This document shows, in pieces, positions 20,564-31,264 of a DNA stretch of 64,000 nt (position 1 is the stretch's first letter; each line of letters begins with the position of its first letter). The DNA comes from Mycobacterium sp. Lineage in GTDB: Bacteria; Actinomycetota; Actinomycetes; Mycobacteriales; Mycobacteriaceae. The notes under the pieces were generated by a model. The model did no database searches. It saw only the letters and a program-made list of their open reading frames with translations, and was not told the origin of the DNA. The stretch lies in NCBI RefSeq assembly GCF_004298145.1, contig NZ_SCRH01000025.1:1-64000 (forward strand), given 5' to 3'. A program made the position numbers and the translations under genes.

Positions 20564-21874
20564 ATGACGTTCGCGCCGAGCACTGCGGCGGACTCGCGGT
20601 TGACCGGTGCCGGCCCTGCCCCGGAGCTGAAGATCGCCGAACTGACCGACTCGGCGGCCGTCGCGCAATACATCGCCGACGGCTGTCTGGTGGGCGCCCC
20701 GCTGCGGCGGGTGGGTCTGGAACTTGAGGCCCATTGCCACGACCCGGCCGACCCGCAGCGCAGACCCGGCTGGGACGAAATCGCCGCGGTGCTCGACGCG
20801 CTGCCCGCCCTACCGGGCGGCAGCAGGATCACCGTGGAACCGGGGGGCGCCGTCGAACTTTCCGGCCCGCCGGCCGACGGCGTGCTACCCGCGATCGACG
20901 CGATGCGGCGGGACCAGGCCGTGCTGCAGCCGGCGTTCGCCGAGGCCGGGCTGGGCCTGGTCTTCCTCGGCGCTGACCCGCTGCGACCGCCCAAGCGCAT
21001 CAACCCCGGCTCCCGGTACCGCGCCATGGAACAGTTCTTCGCCACCAGCCACTCCGGGGAGGCGGGCGCGGCGATGATGACGTCCACCGCGTCGATTCAG
21101 GTCAACGTGGACGCCGGGCCGCGCGAAGACTGGGCGGCGCGGGTGCGGCTGGCGCATGCCTTGGGGCCCACCATGATTGCGATCACAGCCAACTCGCCGA
21201 TGCTGCACGGCGACTTCACCGGCTGGGTGTCCAGCCGGCAGCGGGTGTGGGGGCAGATGGATTCGGCGCGCTGCGGCCCCATCCTGGGTGCCAGCGGCGA
21301 CGACCCGGGCACCGACTGGGCGCGCTACGCGCTCAAGGCTCCGGTGATGCTGGTGCACACCCCGGACGCCGAGGCGGTCACGCATTGGGTGCCGTTTGCC
21401 GACTGGGTCGACGGCCGGGTGTTGCTCGGTGATCGCCGCCCCAGTGTCGCCGACCTGGAATACCACCTGACCACCTTGTTCCCGCCGGTCCGGCCCCGGC
21501 AGTGGCTGGAGATCCGTTATCTGGACACCGTCCCGGACGCGTTGTGGCCCGCCGTCGTGTTCACCCTGGTGGCCCTGCTCGATGACCCGGTCGCCGCCGA
21601 CACCGCGGCCGAGGCGGTCGAACCGGTGGCCACCGCCTGGGACGTCGCGGCGCGGCTGGGGCTGCGTGACCGGCGGCTTCACGCGGCCGCCAATGCGTGC
21701 GTCGCCATCGCCGCCGAGAAGGCGCCGGCCGAACTCGGCGACGCGATGCAGCGATTGGTCCGCCTCGTCGAACAGGGCCGGTGTCCGGGCGACGATTTCG
21801 CCGACCAGGTGATCGAGCATGGCGTCGCCGCTGAGGTTTCGAGGCTGGCGCGATCGGCGCAAGGGGGACTGTGA
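20564..21874 (+). CDS. egtA: Glutamate-cysteine ligase EgtA (ergothioneine biosynthesis)
   Basis: EgtA joins glutamate and cysteine with ATP to give gamma-glutamylcysteine, the sulfur donor for EgtB. The 436-aa protein is of the GCS2/plant-like type: VGLELEAHC near residue 58, [12 protein letters not shown] near 98, and the conserved [12 protein letters not shown] and QMDSARCG motifs. The ATG at 20564 follows AAGGGA with 7-nt spacing; the frame is open to 20528. It is the first gene of egtABCDE; its stop overlaps the egtB start (GTGA). High similarity to recalled Rv3704c. Confidence 0.95.
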   Translation: MTFAPSTAADSRLTGAGPAPELKIAELTDSAAVAQYIADGCLVGAPLRRVGLELEAHCHDPADPQRRPGWDEIAAVLDALPALPGGSRITVEPGGAVELSGPPADGVLPAIDAMRRDQAVLQPAFAEAGLGLVFLGADPLRPPKRINPGSRYRAMEQFFATSHSGEAGAAMMTSTASIQVNVDAGPREDWAARVRLAHALGPTMIAITANSPMLHGDFTGWVSSRQRVWGQMDSARCGPILGASGDDPGTDWARYALKAPVMLVHTPDAEAVTHWVPFADWVDGRVLLGDRRPSVADLEYHLTTLFPPVRPRQWLEIRYLDTVPDALWPAVVFTLVALLDDPVAADTAAEAVEPVATAWDVAARLGLRDRRLHAAANACVAIAAEKAPAELGDAMQRLVRLVEQGRCPGDDFADQVIEHGVAAEVSRLARSAQGGL

Positions 21875-23235
21875 CTACTCCTGATGATTCCGACCCGCTG
21901 CGCCCGGCTGCGCCGCGCTTGCGGTCGTTATGCCGGGAGGGGATTGCCGACCAGTTGGCGCGGACGCGGACGCGGACGTTGCGGCTGGTCGACTTCGACG
22001 ATGCCGAACTATGCCGGCAGTACGACCCGCTGATGAGCCCGTTGGTGTGGGATCTGGCGCATATCGGCCAGCAGGAAGAGCTCTGGCTGTTGCGGGGCGG
22101 CGATCCCGCCCGGCCTTCGATGTTGTCGCCGGCCGTCGAGGGGCTCTACGACGCCTTCGTGCACTCCCGCGCCAGCCGCGTCGACCTGCCGCTGCTGTCA
22201 CCGGACGAAGCGCGGGTCTACTGCCGGACCGTGCGGTCCGCCACGCTCGATGCCCTGGACGCGTTGCCCGACGACCCCGCCGGAGACGAGGCGGCCTTCG
22301 CGTACGCGATGGTGGTCAGCCACGAAAACCAGCACGACGAAACCATGCTGCAGGCGTTGAATCTGCGCAGCGGCGCACCGCTACTGCGGGACGTTTCGGT
22401 GCTGCCACCCGCCCGGCCGGGGCTGGCCGGCACCTCGGTGCTGGTGCCCGGCGGTGAATTTACGCTCGGCGTGGACCCCGCGAGCGAACCCTTCTCGCTG
22501 GACAATGAACGCCCGGGTCACGTCGTCGATCTGCCCGCGTTCCGGATCGGCCGGGTTCCGGTCACCAACGGCGAATGGCAGCACTTCGTCGACGACGGCG
22601 GCTACGACCAGCCGCGGTGGTGGTCGGAGCGCGGCTGGCAGCATCGCCACGCCGCCGGCCTGACCGCGCCAAAGTTCTGGAATTCCGACGGCGCCACCCG
22701 CACCCGATTCGGCCATGTCGAAGACATCCCCGCCGACGAACCCGTCCAGCACGTCAGCTATTTCGAGGCCGAGGCGTACGCGGCCTGGGCCGGCGCGAGA
22801 CTGCCCACGGAGATGGAGTGGGAGAAGGCCTGCGCGTGGGACCCGTCCGCCGGCACCCGGCGCGCATATCCCTGGGGCGCTCAGGAGCCGTGCGAGGCGC
22901 TGGCCAACCTGGGCGGCACCGCGTTGCGGCCGGCGCCCGTCGGCGCCTACCCCGCCGGCGCTTCGGCGTGCGGGGCCGAGCAGATGCTCGGCGATGTCTG
23001 GGAGTGGACGGCCTCCCCGCTGCGGCCCTGGCCGGGCTTCGTCCCGATGCTCTACGAGCGCTATTCGCAACCGTTCTTCGATGGTGATTACCGGGTGTTG
23101 CGCGGCGGATCGTGGGCCGTGGAGCCGGGCATCCTGCGGCCGAGTTTCCGCAATTGGGATCACCCCTACCGGCGCCAGATCTTCTCCGGTGTCCGGTTGG
23201 CGTGGGACGTTTCCGATGCCGGGGACCGCGCCTGA
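21871..23235 (+). CDS. egtB: Ergothioneine sulfoxide synthase EgtB
   Basis: EgtB is a non-haem iron enzyme that uses O2 to link gamma-glutamylcysteine to the imidazole C2 of hercynine. The N-terminal DinB-like domain supplies the iron triad: His64 in [10 protein letters not shown] plus HENQHDE (His151 and His155), the family HX3HXE signature. The C-terminal half is a formylglycine-generating-enzyme fold ([37 protein letters not shown]). The 454-aa length is normal. GTG start at 21871 overlaps the egtA stop, and its own TGA overlaps the egtC ATG by one base. Confidence 0.96.
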   Translation: MTTPDDSDPLRPAAPRLRSLCREGIADQLARTRTRTLRLVDFDDAELCRQYDPLMSPLVWDLAHIGQQEELWLLRGGDPARPSMLSPAVEGLYDAFVHSRASRVDLPLLSPDEARVYCRTVRSATLDALDALPDDPAGDEAAFAYAMVVSHENQHDETMLQALNLRSGAPLLRDVSVLPPARPGLAGTSVLVPGGEFTLGVDPASEPFSLDNERPGHVVDLPAFRIGRVPVTNGEWQHFVDDGGYDQPRWWSERGWQHRHAAGLTAPKFWNSDGATRTRFGHVEDIPADEPVQHVSYFEAEAYAAWAGARLPTEMEWEKACAWDPSAGTRRAYPWGAQEPCEALANLGGTALRPAPVGAYPAGASACGAEQMLGDVWEWTASPLRPWPGFVPMLYERYSQPFFDGDYRVLRGGSWAVEPGILRPSFRNWDHPYRRQIFSGVRLAWDVSDAGDRA

Positions 23236-23945
23236 TGTGCCGGCACCTGGGGTGGCTCGGGGTCGACGTCACGGTCTCCTCGCTGGTGCTCGACCCGCCG
23301 TTCGGCCTGCGGGTGCAGTCCTATGCGCCGCGCCGACAAAAACACTGCCTGCTCAACGCGGACGGTTGGGGCGTCGGGTTTTTCGATGCCTCCCCCGATG
23401 GCGCGGTACCGCGCCGGTGGCGGAGCCGGGCGCCGCTCTGGGGTGACGTATCGTTCGAGTCCGTCGCGCCGGCGCTGCGCAGCCACTGCGTGGTCGCCGC
23501 GGTGCGCTCGGCGACCGTGGGCATGCCGATCGAAATCAGTGCGACGGCGCCGTTCACCGACGGGCAGTGGTTGTTGTCGCACAACGGAGTTGTGGAGCGG
23601 GCCGTGTTGCCGGCGACGTCACGGGCCGAATCGGTCTGCGACAGCGCCGTACTGGCGGCCACCATCTTCGAGCGCGGCCTCGACGCGCTGGGCGACACGA
23701 TCGCCGAGATCGCGGCAGCCGACCCTGGTGCCCGGCTGAACATATTGGCCGCCAACGGATCTCGTATGCTGGCGACGGCCTGGGGTGACACGCTGTCCAT
23801 CTTGCGTCGTGCCGACGGCGTGGTGTTGGCCAGTGAACCCTATGACAACGACTCCGACTGGGAGGACGTGCCGGACCGCCACCTCGTCGAAGTGACCGCC
23901 GACGGTGTCACGCTGACGCCGCTGGATCATCCGAAAGGGCCTTGA
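23235..23945 (+). CDS. egtC: Gamma-glutamyl hercynylcysteine sulfoxide amidohydrolase EgtC
   Basis: EgtC removes the glutamate from gamma-glutamyl-hercynylcysteine sulfoxide. It is an N-terminal nucleophile (class II glutamine amidotransferase) enzyme: after Met removal Cys2 of MCRHLGWLG is the nucleophile, which fixes the start at ATG 23235. Other family marks are [11 protein letters not shown] and LLSHNGVVE. Length is 236 aa. The start overlaps the egtB stop (TGATG) and its TGA overlaps the egtD ATG. Confidence 0.95.
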   Translation: MCRHLGWLGVDVTVSSLVLDPPFGLRVQSYAPRRQKHCLLNADGWGVGFFDASPDGAVPRRWRSRAPLWGDVSFESVAPALRSHCVVAAVRSATVGMPIEISATAPFTDGQWLLSHNGVVERAVLPATSRAESVCDSAVLAATIFERGLDALGDTIAEIAAADPGARLNILAANGSRMLATAWGDTLSILRRADGVVLASEPYDNDSDWEDVPDRHLVEVTADGVTLTPLDHPKGP

Positions 23946-24910
23946 TGACGCTGTCGCTGTCCAACCACCTCGCCGCCGACTCTGCGTACCACGCGTTACG
24001 CCGCGACGTGTTCGACGGTCTACAAAGGACGCCGAAGTCGTTGCCGCCCAAGTGGTTCTATGATGCCGTGGGCAGCGACCTGTTCGACCAGATCACCCGG
24101 TTGCCCGAGTACTACCCGACCCGCGCCGAGGCGGAGATCCTGCGTGCGCGGGCGGCCGAAATCGCGTCGACCAGCGACGCCGACACCCTGGTGGAATTGG
24201 GCAGCGGGACATCGGAGAAGACGCGGGTGCTGCTCGACGCCCTGCGTCAACGGGGTTCGCTGCGCCGGTTCGTCCCGTTCGACGTCGACGCCAGCATCCT
24301 GTCGACGGCGGCCACGGCCATTCAGCAGGAATACTCGGGGGTCGAGATTAAAGCCGTCTGTGGCGATTTCGAAGAACACCTGACCGAGATCCCGGTGGGC
24401 GGGCGACGGCTGTTCGTGTTCTTGGGCTCGACGATCGGCAACCTCACGCCCGGACCGCGGACGGACTTCCTCACCGCGCTGTCCGCCCAGATGAGACCCG
24501 GCGACAGCCTGCTGCTGGGTACCGACTTGGTTAAGGATACCGAGCGGCTGGTGCGCGCCTACGACGACACCGCCGGGGTGACGGCGGCGTTCAACCGCAA
24601 CGTGCTCGCCGTGGTAAACCGGGAATTGGACGCGGATTTCGACGTCGATTCCTTCGAGCACGTGGCGCGGTGGAACGCGTCGGAGGAACGCATCGAGATG
24701 TGGTTGCGGGCCGACCGTCGCCAGCGGGTGCACGTCGGTGCGCTCGGGCTGACCGCGGACTTCGAGGCCGGTGAGGAGATGCTCACCGAGGTGTCGTGCA
24801 AGTTCCACGCACAGAAGGTGACTGCCGAATTGGCCGCTGTCGGATTGCGCCGCACGCGATGGTGGACCGACGGCGCAGGTGACTTCGGGTTGTCGTTGGC
24901 CGTGAAGTGA
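23945..24910 (+). CDS. egtD: Histidine N-alpha-methyltransferase EgtD
   Basis: EgtD trimethylates histidine to hercynine with three S-adenosylmethionine, the entry step of ergothioneine synthesis. The 321-aa protein has the DUF2260 fold: [27 protein letters not shown] near the N-terminus, the SAM-binding [24 protein letters not shown], and the substrate-binding C-terminal [15 protein letters not shown] lies just before, but ATG 23945 gives the family length and overlaps the egtC stop by one nucleotide. Fourth reading step in the operon although first in the pathway. Confidence 0.95.
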   Translation: MTLSLSNHLAADSAYHALRRDVFDGLQRTPKSLPPKWFYDAVGSDLFDQITRLPEYYPTRAEAEILRARAAEIASTSDADTLVELGSGTSEKTRVLLDALRQRGSLRRFVPFDVDASILSTAATAIQQEYSGVEIKAVCGDFEEHLTEIPVGGRRLFVFLGSTIGNLTPGPRTDFLTALSAQMRPGDSLLLGTDLVKDTERLVRAYDDTAGVTAAFNRNVLAVVNRELDADFDVDSFEHVARWNASEERIEMWLRADRRQRVHVGALGLTADFEAGEEMLTEVSCKFHAQKVTAELAAVGLRRTRWWTDGAGDFGLSLAVK

Positions 24911-26067
24911 CCGTCGGCGGATCGCTGGCCGACCAGTGGCGGTCGGCCCGGCCCCCGGCGGCCGGCCTGCACCTGGACAGCGCCGCCTGTTCGCGGCAGA
25001 GCCTCGCGGTGATCGAGGCCACCGCGCAGCATGCTCGCAACGAGTCCGAACTCGGCGGGTATGTCGCGGCCGAGGCGGCCACCCCGGTGCTCGACGCCGG
25101 ACGTGCCGCGTTCGCCGCGCTGACCGGGATGACCGACGCCGAGGTGGTCTTCACCACCGGCTCGCTCAATGCCCTGGACCTGTTGCTGGGCAGTTGGCCG
25201 GCCGCAGCGGCGGACCGAAGGACGGTGGCGTGCCTGCCCGGCGAATACGGCCCCAACCTGGCCATGCTGGCCGCCCACGGATTCGACCGCCGGCTGCTGC
25301 CGACCCTGGACGACGGCCGGGTCGCGCTTGACGACGCCGCGCTGGCCCTCGACACCGACCCGCCGGACCTGGTGCACCTGACCGCGGTGGCCAGCCATAG
25401 CGGTGTGGTGCAACCGGTTTCGATGATCGCCCAACTCTGCCGCGAGCTCGGGCTGCCGCTGGTCGTCGACGCGGCGCAGGCGCTGGGCCAGGTGGACTGC
25501 GCGGCCGGGGCCGATGCCACCTATTCCTCGTCGCGCAAGTGGATCGCCGGGCCGCGCGGTGTCGGGGCGCTCGCGGTGCGCCGGGACCTGATGGAAGGCC
25601 TGCACCCGAGGCTGCCGGCGCCACCGTGGGCATCGGGGGCGTCGACGGTGGCCCAGCAGCTTGAATTCGGCGAAGCCAATGTCGCTGCGCGCGTGGGGTT
25701 TTCGCTGGCGCTGGGGGAGCACCTGGCGTACGGGCCGGCGGCCGTCTGTGCACGTCTGGCCGAGCTCGGCGGCCTGAGCCGAACGGTACTGGCCGACGTG
25801 GCCGGGTGGGTGGTGATCGAGGAAGTCGAAGAACCCAGCGCCATCACGACTTTGGCCCCGACCGACGGCGCCGACGCGCAGGCGGTGCGGGCCTGGCTGC
25901 TCGCCGAACGACGGATCCTGACCACGTTCGTCGGCGTGCAGCGGGCGCCGCTGGAGCTGTCGCAGCCACTGCTGCGGATCTCACCGCACCTGGACACCAC
26001 AGCCGACGACCTGGAGACCTTCGCCGAGGCGCTCATCGCCGCGACGGCGGCGACCGCGACCGGCTAG
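24907..26067 (+). CDS. egtE: Hercynylcysteine sulfoxide lyase EgtE
   Basis: EgtE is a fold-type I pyridoxal-phosphate enzyme that cleaves the C-S bond of hercynylcysteine sulfoxide to release ergothioneine. The PLP lysine is in [17 protein letters not shown], with the preceding aspartate in [13 protein letters not shown]. The 386-aa length agrees with recalled Rv3700c. GTG start at 24907 overlaps the egtD stop. Its stop TAG overlaps the stop of the convergent methyltransferase gene (shared CTAG). With it the ergothioneine set EgtA-E is complete. Confidence 0.93.
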   Translation: MTVGGSLADQWRSARPPAAGLHLDSAACSRQSLAVIEATAQHARNESELGGYVAAEAATPVLDAGRAAFAALTGMTDAEVVFTTGSLNALDLLLGSWPAAAADRRTVACLPGEYGPNLAMLAAHGFDRRLLPTLDDGRVALDDAALALDTDPPDLVHLTAVASHSGVVQPVSMIAQLCRELGLPLVVDAAQALGQVDCAAGADATYSSSRKWIAGPRGVGALAVRRDLMEGLHPRLPAPPWASGASTVAQQLEFGEANVAARVGFSLALGEHLAYGPAAVCARLAELGGLSRTVLADVAGWVVIEEVEEPSAITTLAPTDGADAQAVRAWLLAERRILTTFVGVQRAPLELSQPLLRISPHLDTTADDLETFAEALIAATAATATG

Positions 26068-26732
26068 CTCGCCTTGTGCGCGGTCAGCAGGTAGGCCGGC
26101 ATCTTCATCCTGCCCTTCTCGTCGCGATCGTGTTGCGGACCGTCGGGGATGGGCGGGATGTTCGCGTGGATGTAGGCCGGCCGGACCTCGTCGATCTCCC
26201 AGTACTTGCCCACCGCGGCGCGCAGCTCGTCCTCGTCGACTTCGTTGGGCTTGGTTTCCCACTCCCCGGGGAAGGCGCCCTTGGCGAAGACCAACACGAA
26301 GTACCCGGCACCCGGGGCCGCCGCGCGATGTATCGCGCTCAGGTAGCCGTCGCGGCCCTCCACCGGCAGCGAATGAAACAGCGTGCTGTCGACAACGGTG
26401 GAGAACCGCCCGTCATAGCCGCGCAGCGACGTGATGTCGCCCTGCACGAAGCTGGCCGTGGTCAGGCCGCGATCGGCCGCCGCTGCGGTGGCCGTCGCGA
26501 TCGCGGTGGGGGTGAGGTCGATACCGACCACGGTGTAACCCTGGGCGGCCAGCGTCAGTGACAGCTCGGCGACACCGCAGCCCGCATCCAGCACGTCGCT
26601 GCGGAACCTGCCGGCCGCGATCAGTGCGGCCAGCTCCGGCTGTGGCTCACCGATATTCCATGGCGGCGGACCCTCGAACTCGCCCTGCTCGCGATATGCG
26701 CTGTCCCAGTCCACAATTTGATCAGGCGTCAT
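26064..26732 (-). CDS. Class I SAM-dependent methyltransferase (Rv3699-like)
   Basis: A 222-aa thiopurine/UbiE-type methyltransferase. The SAM-binding motif I is [16 protein letters not shown] (about residues 47-62), motif II has [14 protein letters not shown] and motif [17 protein letters not shown]. The opening [26 protein letters not shown] is typical of small-molecule methyltransferases. ATG at 26732. It is convergent with egtE (overlapping stop codons) and has its stop shared with the operon end. Natural substrate unknown; the position beside the ergothioneine operon does not prove a shared pathway. Confidence 0.88.
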   Translation of the reverse strand: MTPDQIVDWDSAYREQGEFEGPPPWNIGEPQPELAALIAAGRFRSDVLDAGCGVAELSLTLAAQGYTVVGIDLTPTAIATATAAAADRGLTTASFVQGDITSLRGYDGRFSTVVDSTLFHSLPVEGRDGYLSAIHRAAAPGAGYFVLVFAKGAFPGEWETKPNEVDEDELRAAVGKYWEIDEVRPAYIHANIPPIPDGPQHDRDEKGRMKMPAYLLTAHKAS

Positions 26733-26752
26733 GGTTTCCAACGTACCCGCCG

Positions 26753-28240
26753 TCAGGACTCCCAGGTGTGCACCGGCTCGTTGGCATGCATGTGCTCGCA
26801 GTAGCGGCGCAGCATCTCGGCCAGCGCTGCGGGCCGGCTCATGCCGCCGTCTTGCAGAGCCCGCACGGTGGAAACCTGCCAGCTGGCGCCGTTGCGGCCC
26901 GCGCGGGCGCGGCCCTCGATGACCCCCAGGAAGCGGTCGCGCACCTCGGCATCGACGCCCCAGCGCCGCAATCCCTCGTCGGCGATCGGCAGCAACGTGT
27001 CCAGCACCAGTTCGCGCGCCGTCACCTCCCTCATCCCGGAGCCCACGCCGGGCCAGTGCAGCCGGGCGTCGATGCCGTAGCGGGCCGCGGCCAAAAAGTT
27101 GGCCTCGGCCACCGAGAAATCCATGCCGGCCCACAACGGCTTGTCCGCTTCGGACAAGCTGCGCAGCGTGCCGTAGAAGAAGGACGAATTCGCCAGCATG
27201 TCAACGACTGTCGGACCGGCCGGTAACACCCGGTTCTCCAGCCGCAGATGTGGGCGCCCGTCGACCACGTCGTACACCGGACGGTTCCAGCGGTACACGG
27301 TGCCGTTGTGCAGACGCAGTTCGGACAGTTGTGGGGTGCGTCCGGCGGCCAGCTCGGCGACCGGGTCTTCCTCGGACACCTCGGGTAACAGGGATCCGAA
27401 GTAGCGGATGTTCTCGTGATACAAGTCGAGGACCGAAGTGATCCACCGTTCGCCGAACCACACTCGCGGCCGCACGCCTTGGGTTTTCAGCTCCTCCGGC
27501 CTGGTATCGGTGGACTGCGTGAACAGCTCGATGCGGGTTTCCGCCCAGAGCTGGTGGGAGAAGAAGTAGGGCGAGTTGGCGCCCAGTGCCAGCTGCGGGC
27601 CGGCCATGATTTGCGCGGCGTTCCAGTTGGCGGCGAACGTCTCCGGGGCCAGCTGCAGGTGCAATTGCATGCTGGTGCAGGCGGATTCGGGTGCGATCGT
27701 CGCGGCGTGCCAGGTCAGCGGTTCGGGCCCGGAAATGTCGATGGGAAGGTCTTCGCCACGGGCGGTGAAGATCGAGTCGTTGAGGGCGGCGTAGCGCGTC
27801 GACTCGCTCATCCAGTCGTGGTCCAGGTGTTCGGGCATCAGCGTGGGCAGGATGCCGATCATGACGATGTGCGCACCGTCGGCGGCGCCGGCCTTGATCT
27901 CGGCGTCGTTCAGGCTGGCCCGCACCTCGGCCTCGAGATCCAGGCCGGTGTGTCCGGGCAGTGCGTGCGGCGGAACATTGAATTCAATGTTGTAGGCGCC
28001 TAATTCGGTCTGGTATGCCGGATCTCCGATGGCGTCCAGGACGTGGCGGTTGGTCATGGCCGGCTGGTAGTCGGCGTCGACCAGGTTGCACTCGATCTCC
28101 ATGCCGGTGAGCGACTGTTCCGAATCGAAGCACGACTGGGCGAGCATCGTCTCGAACACGTTCAGACACAGCTGAACCTTGCGCCGGTATTCCCGGCGAT
28201 GTGCGCCGTCGTACGTGGTGCGCTTGACCTCTTCGCCCAC
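26753..28240 (-). CDS. Glutamate-cysteine ligase family protein (GCS2-like, Rv3698-like)
   Basis: A 495-aa carboxylate-amine ligase-like protein. The substrate/Mg-binding start GMEIECNLVD (about residues 46-55), ELGAYNIEFNVPP (79-91) and the later RLENRVLPAGPTVVDML fit the GCS2 fold of gamma-glutamyl ligases. An exact substrate has not been established as far as I know. It is a second GCS-like enzyme beside egtA, on the opposite strand and downstream of the cluster, followed 20 bp later by the methyltransferase gene, so the two may be co-transcribed. GTG start at 28240 (MGEEVKRTTYDGAHRREYRRK) matches the recalled Rv3698 N-terminus. Confidence 0.83.
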   Translation of the reverse strand: MGEEVKRTTYDGAHRREYRRKVQLCLNVFETMLAQSCFDSEQSLTGMEIECNLVDADYQPAMTNRHVLDAIGDPAYQTELGAYNIEFNVPPHALPGHTGLDLEAEVRASLNDAEIKAGAADGAHIVMIGILPTLMPEHLDHDWMSESTRYAALNDSIFTARGEDLPIDISGPEPLTWHAATIAPESACTSMQLHLQLAPETFAANWNAAQIMAGPQLALGANSPYFFSHQLWAETRIELFTQSTDTRPEELKTQGVRPRVWFGERWITSVLDLYHENIRYFGSLLPEVSEEDPVAELAAGRTPQLSELRLHNGTVYRWNRPVYDVVDGRPHLRLENRVLPAGPTVVDMLANSSFFYGTLRSLSEADKPLWAGMDFSVAEANFLAAARYGIDARLHWPGVGSGMREVTARELVLDTLLPIADEGLRRWGVDAEVRDRFLGVIEGRARAGRNGASWQVSTVRALQDGGMSRPAALAEMLRRYCEHMHANEPVHTWES

Positions 28241-28345
28241 AACGCAGATGCAACAGGGTTACCGCCCGTAACGCAAGCTCTCCAGCGTCACGGTTGCGGC
28301 CGCGCGCGCGGGGCGGGTAGACCATGATGGACTTTTGCCGTAAAA

Positions 28346-29911
28346 GTGTCAGAGCTCACGGGTGGAGGAGAGCAGTTGGCCGAGTTCGCGGAGTGCGCCG
28401 AATTTATCGCCGCCATCGACCAGGGAACCACCAGCACCCGCTGCATGATCTTCGATCACGAGGGTGCCGAAGTGGCCCGCCACCAACTCGAGCACGAACA
28501 GATCCTGCCCCGGCCGGGCTGGGTCGAGCACGACCCGGTCGAGATCTGGGAGCGGACCTCCTCGGTGCTCACGTCGGTGCTCAACCGCGCCAATCTGACG
28601 TCGAAAAACATTGCCGCGCTTGGCATCACAAATCAGCGCGAGACGACACTGGTCTGGAACCGCAAAACCGGGCGGCCCTATTACAATGCGATCGTCTGGC
28701 AGGACACCCGTACCGACCGGATCGCGTCGGCGGCCGAACACGACGGCCGGGGCCAGGTGATCCGCCGCAAGGCGGGGCTGCCCCCGGCGACGTACTTCTC
28801 CGGCGCAAAACTGCAATGGATTTTGGAGAACGTCGACGGGGTGCGCGCCGCCGCCGAGCGTGGCGACGCGCTGTTCGGCACCGCCGACACCTGGGTGTTG
28901 TGGAATCTGACCGGAGGACCGCGGGGTGGCGTGCACGTTACCGACGTGACCAACGCCAGCCGGACCATGCTGATGAACCTGCAGACCCTCGACTGGGACG
29001 ACGAGCTGCTGTCGTTCTTCTCCATCCCCCGCGCGATGCTGCCCAAGATCGGGCCGTCGTCGTCGCGGCAGCCCTACGGTGTGACGGTCCCCACCGGCCC
29101 TGCGGGGGGAGAGATAGCGATCACCGGCGTGCTCGGTGACCAGCATGCGGCGATGGTGGGCCAGGTGTGTCTGGCCGAGGGGGAGGCCAAAAACACCTAC
29201 GGCACCGGAAACTTCCTGCTGCTCAACACCGGTGAGACGATCGTGCGCTCCGAGAACGGGCTGCTGACCACCGTCTGCTACCAGTTCGGGGACGCCAAAC
29301 CCGTTTACGCGCTTGAGGGTTCGATCGCGGTGACCGGTGCGGCCGTGCAGTGGCTGCGCGATCAGCTGGGCATCATCAGCGGGGCCGCGCAAAGCGAATC
29401 GCTGGCGCGCCAGGTCGACGACAACGGCGGGGTCTATTTCGTCCCGGCGTTCTCCGGGTTGTTCGCGCCCTACTGGCGAGCCGATGCGCGCGGCGCGATC
29501 GTCGGGCTGTCCCGGTTCAACACCAACGCGCACCTGGCGCGGGCCACCCTGGAGGCGATCTGCTACCAGAGTCGCGACGTGGTGGACGCGATGGCAGCGG
29601 ATTCCGGTGTGCGCCTTGATGTTTTGAAGGTCGACGGCGGTATCACCGGCAACGACCTGTGCATGCAGATCCAGGCTGACGTGCTGGGCGTGGACGTGGT
29701 CCGGCCGGTGGTCGCCGAGACGACCGCGCTGGGCGCCGCGTACGCGGCGGGTCTGGCCGCGGGGTTCTGGGCCGATCCCGCTGACCTGCGTGCCAACTGG
29801 CAAGAGGGCAAGCGTTGGACACCGGTCTGGAACGACGAGCAGCGCGCCGCGGGTTATGCGGGCTGGCGCAAAGCCGTGCAGCGGACCTTGGATTGGGTCC
29901 CCATAACCTGA
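28346..29911 (+). CDS. glpK: Glycerol kinase
   Basis: GlpK phosphorylates glycerol to glycerol 3-phosphate. It is an FGGY-family sugar kinase: [16 protein letters not shown] near the N-terminus (phosphate-binding), [28 protein letters not shown] and the C-terminal [17 protein letters not shown]. The 521-aa length is normal. The GTG at 28346 matches the M. tuberculosis N-terminus pattern (GEQLAE...[10 protein letters not shown]), but an in-frame TTG at 28376 has a stronger ribosome-binding site (GGAGGAG at 28364-28370, 5-nt spacing) and would give a 511-aa enzyme. Divergent from the GCS2-like gene. Confidence 0.96.
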   Translation: MSELTGGGEQLAEFAECAEFIAAIDQGTTSTRCMIFDHEGAEVARHQLEHEQILPRPGWVEHDPVEIWERTSSVLTSVLNRANLTSKNIAALGITNQRETTLVWNRKTGRPYYNAIVWQDTRTDRIASAAEHDGRGQVIRRKAGLPPATYFSGAKLQWILENVDGVRAAAERGDALFGTADTWVLWNLTGGPRGGVHVTDVTNASRTMLMNLQTLDWDDELLSFFSIPRAMLPKIGPSSSRQPYGVTVPTGPAGGEIAITGVLGDQHAAMVGQVCLAEGEAKNTYGTGNFLLLNTGETIVRSENGLLTTVCYQFGDAKPVYALEGSIAVTGAAVQWLRDQLGIISGAAQSESLARQVDDNGGVYFVPAFSGLFAPYWRADARGAIVGLSRFNTNAHLARATLEAICYQSRDVVDAMAADSGVRLDVLKVDGGITGNDLCMQIQADVLGVDVVRPVVAETTALGAAYAAGLAAGFWADPADLRANWQEGKRWTPVWNDEQRAAGYAGWRKAVQRTLDWVPIT

Positions 29912-29935
29912 AGTGACCTGCGGCTAATGGCGAAA

Positions 29936-30676
29936 TCAGTCTTCGCCGAGAATGCCGTAGATCTCGCGGCGCGCGTTGTTGAGAATGTCGATGATGCGCT
30001 GCTGCTGCTCGGCGGAAACGGTATGGGCGGACTGCCCGACGGCACCGAACAACTGGCCCACGGCCGCCCTGAGGTTCAGGTGGCCCGGATCGGCGCCTTC
30101 GGTGATCTCGTCCCACGGCGGGGTCTCGATCTTCTCGGCCGCCCCGCGGCCCTCGTCGGTCAGCTCGAAAAGCTTCTTGCTGCCGGAGGTTTCGCTCGCG
30201 GTGATCAGGCCTTCGTCGTCGAGCAGCTGCAGGGTCGGGTACACCGAGCCGGGGCTCGGCTTCCACAGCCCGTCGCTGCGTTCGGCGATCTGCTGAATCA
30301 TCTCGTAGCCGTGCATCGGCCGCTCGGCCAGCAGCGTCAGGATGGCCGCTCGCACGTCACCGCGCCTGCCGCGGCCCGGGCCTCCACCGCGGCGCCAGCC
30401 GCCGCGCCGACCACCGGGACCGAAGCCGAAGCCCGGGCCGAACCCGGGGCCGAAGCCGAAGCCAGGCCCGAAGCCCGGCCCGAACCCGGGACCGAAGCCC
30501 GACGGGCCTTCGTGGCCGCCACCGGCGTGGTCGCGCAGATGTTCGCGGAAATCCCGGCGGGCCTGGCGTCGTGCCTCGTGCAGGGCGCGCCGGTCAACGG
30601 GGCCGGGGCCAAGGCCGAATCCGAAACCGGGCCGGCCGGCGAATGGTCCCTCGGGGGGAGTGAATGGGTTGCTCAT
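29936..30676 (-). CDS. PadR-family transcriptional regulator with long Gly/Phe/Pro-rich N-terminus
   Basis: A 246-aa DNA-binding protein. The PadR winged-helix domain spans about residues 106-185 (DVRAAILTLLAERPMHGYEMIQQIAERS...PSPGSVYPTLQLLDDEGL), followed by a C-terminal helical dimerisation segment. It is preceded by an unusual ~100-residue low-complexity region with tandem GFGPGFGPGF repeats and an Arg/Gly patch (GGRRGGWRRGGGPGRGRR), probably disordered and nucleic-acid-binding. ATG 30676 follows AAGGACAG. A perfect 16-bp palindrome about 50 bp upstream is a likely autoregulatory operator. Ligand and other targets unknown. Not part of the M. tuberculosis gene order as I recall it. Confidence 0.9.
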   Translation of the reverse strand: MSNPFTPPEGPFAGRPGFGFGLGPGPVDRRALHEARRQARRDFREHLRDHAGGGHEGPSGFGPGFGPGFGPGFGFGPGFGPGFGFGPGGRRGGWRRGGGPGRGRRGDVRAAILTLLAERPMHGYEMIQQIAERSDGLWKPSPGSVYPTLQLLDDEGLITASETSGSKKLFELTDEGRGAAEKIETPPWDEITEGADPGHLNLRAAVGQLFGAVGQSAHTVSAEQQQRIIDILNNARREIYGILGED

Positions 30677-30726
30677 TTTCTGTCCTTACGTTCGTGGGAT
30701 GCGCACCGTTCGTACGCTCCGGAATA

Positions 30727-30742
30727 TCACGATATATCGTGA
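30727..30742. promoter_or_regulatory. Perfect palindromic operator candidate upstream of padR
   Basis: TCACGATATATCGTGA is a perfect 16-bp dyad located 51-66 bp upstream of the padR start codon. A related AT-rich half-site series, GATATGTTGAGAAATATC, follows at 30761-30778. PadR regulators typically bind AT-rich dyads in their own promoters, so autoregulation is the simplest reading. Confidence 0.65.
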
Positions 30743-30874
30743 ACTAACGCGATGCAACGAGATATGTTGAGAAATATCGCATAGATCGCTGACCTGCGGA
30801 AACTCTGACCCCACCCAACCGCTCGGCGCGGTGCGGCGGTTTGCGTAGGGCAGACGGCGGGTAGGAACTGAGGG

Positions 30875-31255
30875 ATGGACCCTGACAACGACGTGACGGT
30901 CGATAGGGGTGCCGCCCCGTTCGGGAGCCCCGATGGTGGCCCGCGCCGGAACACGCGGCCGTGGGTCAACTGGGGGTTGGCGCTGGCGACGGTGCCCGCC
31001 GCCGCGATCGTCATGCTTTTCGCGCTCGGTGCCGTGATGGGCACCGCCGGCTGCAGTGACCGCAGCTGTCCCAACCTGGGCCACGGCGGGATCGATTTCG
31101 GCGTCGCGTTCTACGGGGCACCCGCGGTCGCGGTCGTCGTCATCGTCATCTCGTTTTTCACCGCCAAATACCGCGCCGGCATCGCGGTCCCGCTTTTCGG
31201 ATGGGCGCTGCTGATTGCCGACGTCGTCCTCATGGCCGCGAGCGTCGCCGGCTAG
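30875..31255 (+). CDS. Small multi-pass membrane protein of unknown family
   Basis: Family not recognised. The 126-aa product has a polar N-terminus (1-31) and three membrane segments, about 33-55 (GLALATVPAAAIVMLFALGAV), 77-95 (VAFYGAPAVAVVVIVISFF) and 103-123 (VPLFGWALLIADVVLMAASV). Two Cys in the first loop (GCSDRSCP) could form a disulfide or bind metal outside the membrane. ATG 30875 follows AGGG. It is divergent from padR across ~200 bp containing the palindrome, so it may be a PadR target; convergent with the RDD gene. Confidence 0.7.
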   Translation: MDPDNDVTVDRGAAPFGSPDGGPRRNTRPWVNWGLALATVPAAAIVMLFALGAVMGTAGCSDRSCPNLGHGGIDFGVAFYGAPAVAVVVIVISFFTAKYRAGIAVPLFGWALLIADVVLMAASVAG

Positions 31256-31264
31256 CAGCAGCCC

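Noticed and set aside
30361..30560. Repeat-rich plus-strand frames opposite padR
   Set aside because: Low-complexity GC repeats generate open frames on both strands; the PadR winged-helix domain fixes the coding strand.
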